A stretch of 5,855 bases of DNA. It comes from Clostridiales bacterium (GTDB lineage Bacteria; Bacillota; Clostridia; Christensenellales; Aristaeellaceae). The notes beneath the pieces were generated by a model. The model saw only the letters and a list, made by a program, of their open reading frames with translations. It made no database searches and was not told where the DNA came from. The position numbers were made by a program, and so were the translations under genes. Location: contig SFOF01000142.1 in NCBI GenBank assembly GCA_004552515.1, forward strand, positions 1-5,855, given 5' to 3'. Shown piece after piece: positions 5,346 through 5,855 of this stretch (its first letter is position 1; each line of letters starts with the position of its first letter).

Positions 5346-5855
5346 TTATACCTTGCGGAAGCGGAAAATCCAGCTGCTGTAGTCGTTGTGCGCCTTGGGC
5401 AGCGGCAGGCCCGCGTGCATGAGCGCCGCGCCGGAGTAGACCGCGCCGCTCTCGATGTCGCGATAGTGCGCGTCGGGGCAGAGTGCCTTCATAAAGACGC
5501 GGTGGCAGGTCGGATTGGGGCGCACGAGACGCTGATAGGTGCAGAGCACAACGTCGCGGCCCTCGTCGCCGACGAACTGCCAGGCGGCGAAATTGCCGTC
5601 GAACGGGCTTTCCAGGCGGGTGAACTCGCCCTGCTGGAGCGTGTCGCGCACGGCCTTGACCGTCTCGACCGCCCTGCGGCACTCCTCAAGATCCTCGGCA
5701 CTGAGCTTGTTGAGATCCAGCTCGAAGCCGAAGTTGCCGCCCAGGGCGACATCGGCGCGCATCTTGATCGAGGTGGAGCGGCCGGTCTGGTGGTTCGGGC
5801 TGGCGCTGACGTGCGCGCCCATGGCGCTGGGCGGATAGACCATGCTGGTGCCGTA
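5346..5855 (-). CDS. GH36 alpha-galactosidase, C-terminal part (5' end beyond window)
   Basis: The open frame runs to the window edge without a start, so only the last 169 residues are seen; full-length Bacillota GH36 enzymes are about 730. The visible part begins YGTSMVYPPSAMGAHVSA followed by PNHQ and GR, a signature near the end of the GH36 (beta/alpha)8 barrel. It continues with the family-typical LGGNFGFELDLNKLSAEDLEE, the substrate-barrel-to-sandwich helix, and the C-terminal beta-sandwich (LESPFDGNFAAWQFVGDE, then VLCTYQRLVRPNPT and the SGAALMHAGLPLP region). The catalytic nucleophile and acid/base Asp lie upstream, outside the window, and cannot be checked. Such enzymes remove terminal alpha-1,6-galactose from raffinose-family sugars or galactomannan, usually as cytoplasmic tetramers. 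The internal Met at 5841-5843 is not the true start. It is convergent with the beta-helix hydrolase. Confidence 0.93.
   Translation of the reverse strand, partial: YGTSMVYPPSAMGAHVSASPNHQTGRSTSIKMRADVALGGNFGFELDLNKLSAEDLEECRRAVETVKAVRDTLQQGEFTRLESPFDGNFAAWQFVGDEGRDVVLCTYQRLVRPNPTCHRVFMKALCPDAHYRDIESGAVYSGAALMHAGLPLPKAHNDYSSWIFRFRKV

Noticed and set aside
5332..5682. Second - strand open frame overlapping the alpha-galactosidase
   Set aside because: It is an Arg/Pro-rich out-of-frame shadow; the GH36 frame carries the family signature and runs to the window edge.

Overview
The window looks like chromosomal DNA from a high-GC, low-copy-repeat member of the Bacillota, most likely a gut-type Clostridia lineage such as Christensenellales. 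This rests on very strong Gram-positive Shine-Dalgarno sequences (AAGGAGGTGA, GGAAGGAGG, AGGAGGTG), a TTG start codon, a Bacillus-type FloA flotillin, a LytTR response regulator and two glycoside hydrolases of plant-polysaccharide type. The lineage within Clostridia is inference. No RNA genes, insertion sequences, CRISPR arrays or phage genes are visible.

Left half (1-2971, + strand). A sigma-A-like promoter (TTTTCA, 17 bp, TATAAT) at the very start drives an apparent four-gene operon: a short NfeD-family membrane protein (67-576), the membrane-microdomain scaffold FloA (634-1632), an unrecognised membrane-anchored protein starting at TTG (1668-2219), and a LytTR-type response regulator (2216-2971). 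The third and fourth genes overlap by ATGA, so they are probably translationally coupled. NfeD plus flotillin is a well-known pairing. The added small anchored protein and kinase-less regulator are the unusual part, and suggest a membrane-organisation or envelope-stress module with its own transcriptional output. A 13-bp hairpin with a poor T-tract follows.

Right half (2972-5855). A 726-residue cytoplasmic beta-helix protein of the GH28/GH49 kind (3054-5234, +) faces the C-terminal end of a GH36 alpha-galactosidase (5346 to beyond 5855, - strand). Between these convergent genes is a perfect 16-bp GC-rich stem-loop that can serve as a shared terminator. The GH28-like protein keeps the NTDG and DD acidic motifs at the canonical spacing but lacks the GHG histidine motif, so its substrate cannot be read from the sequence. 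Together the two enzymes point to intracellular breakdown of imported plant oligosaccharides carrying alpha-galactosyl and possibly uronic-acid or glucan units.

The most interesting unexplained element is the nfeD-floA-(TTG gene)-LytTR arrangement, especially the TTG gene with its four-fold VKTx repeat and a C-terminal segment that looks conserved. It is a candidate for an undescribed system, but the sequence alone does not prove one.
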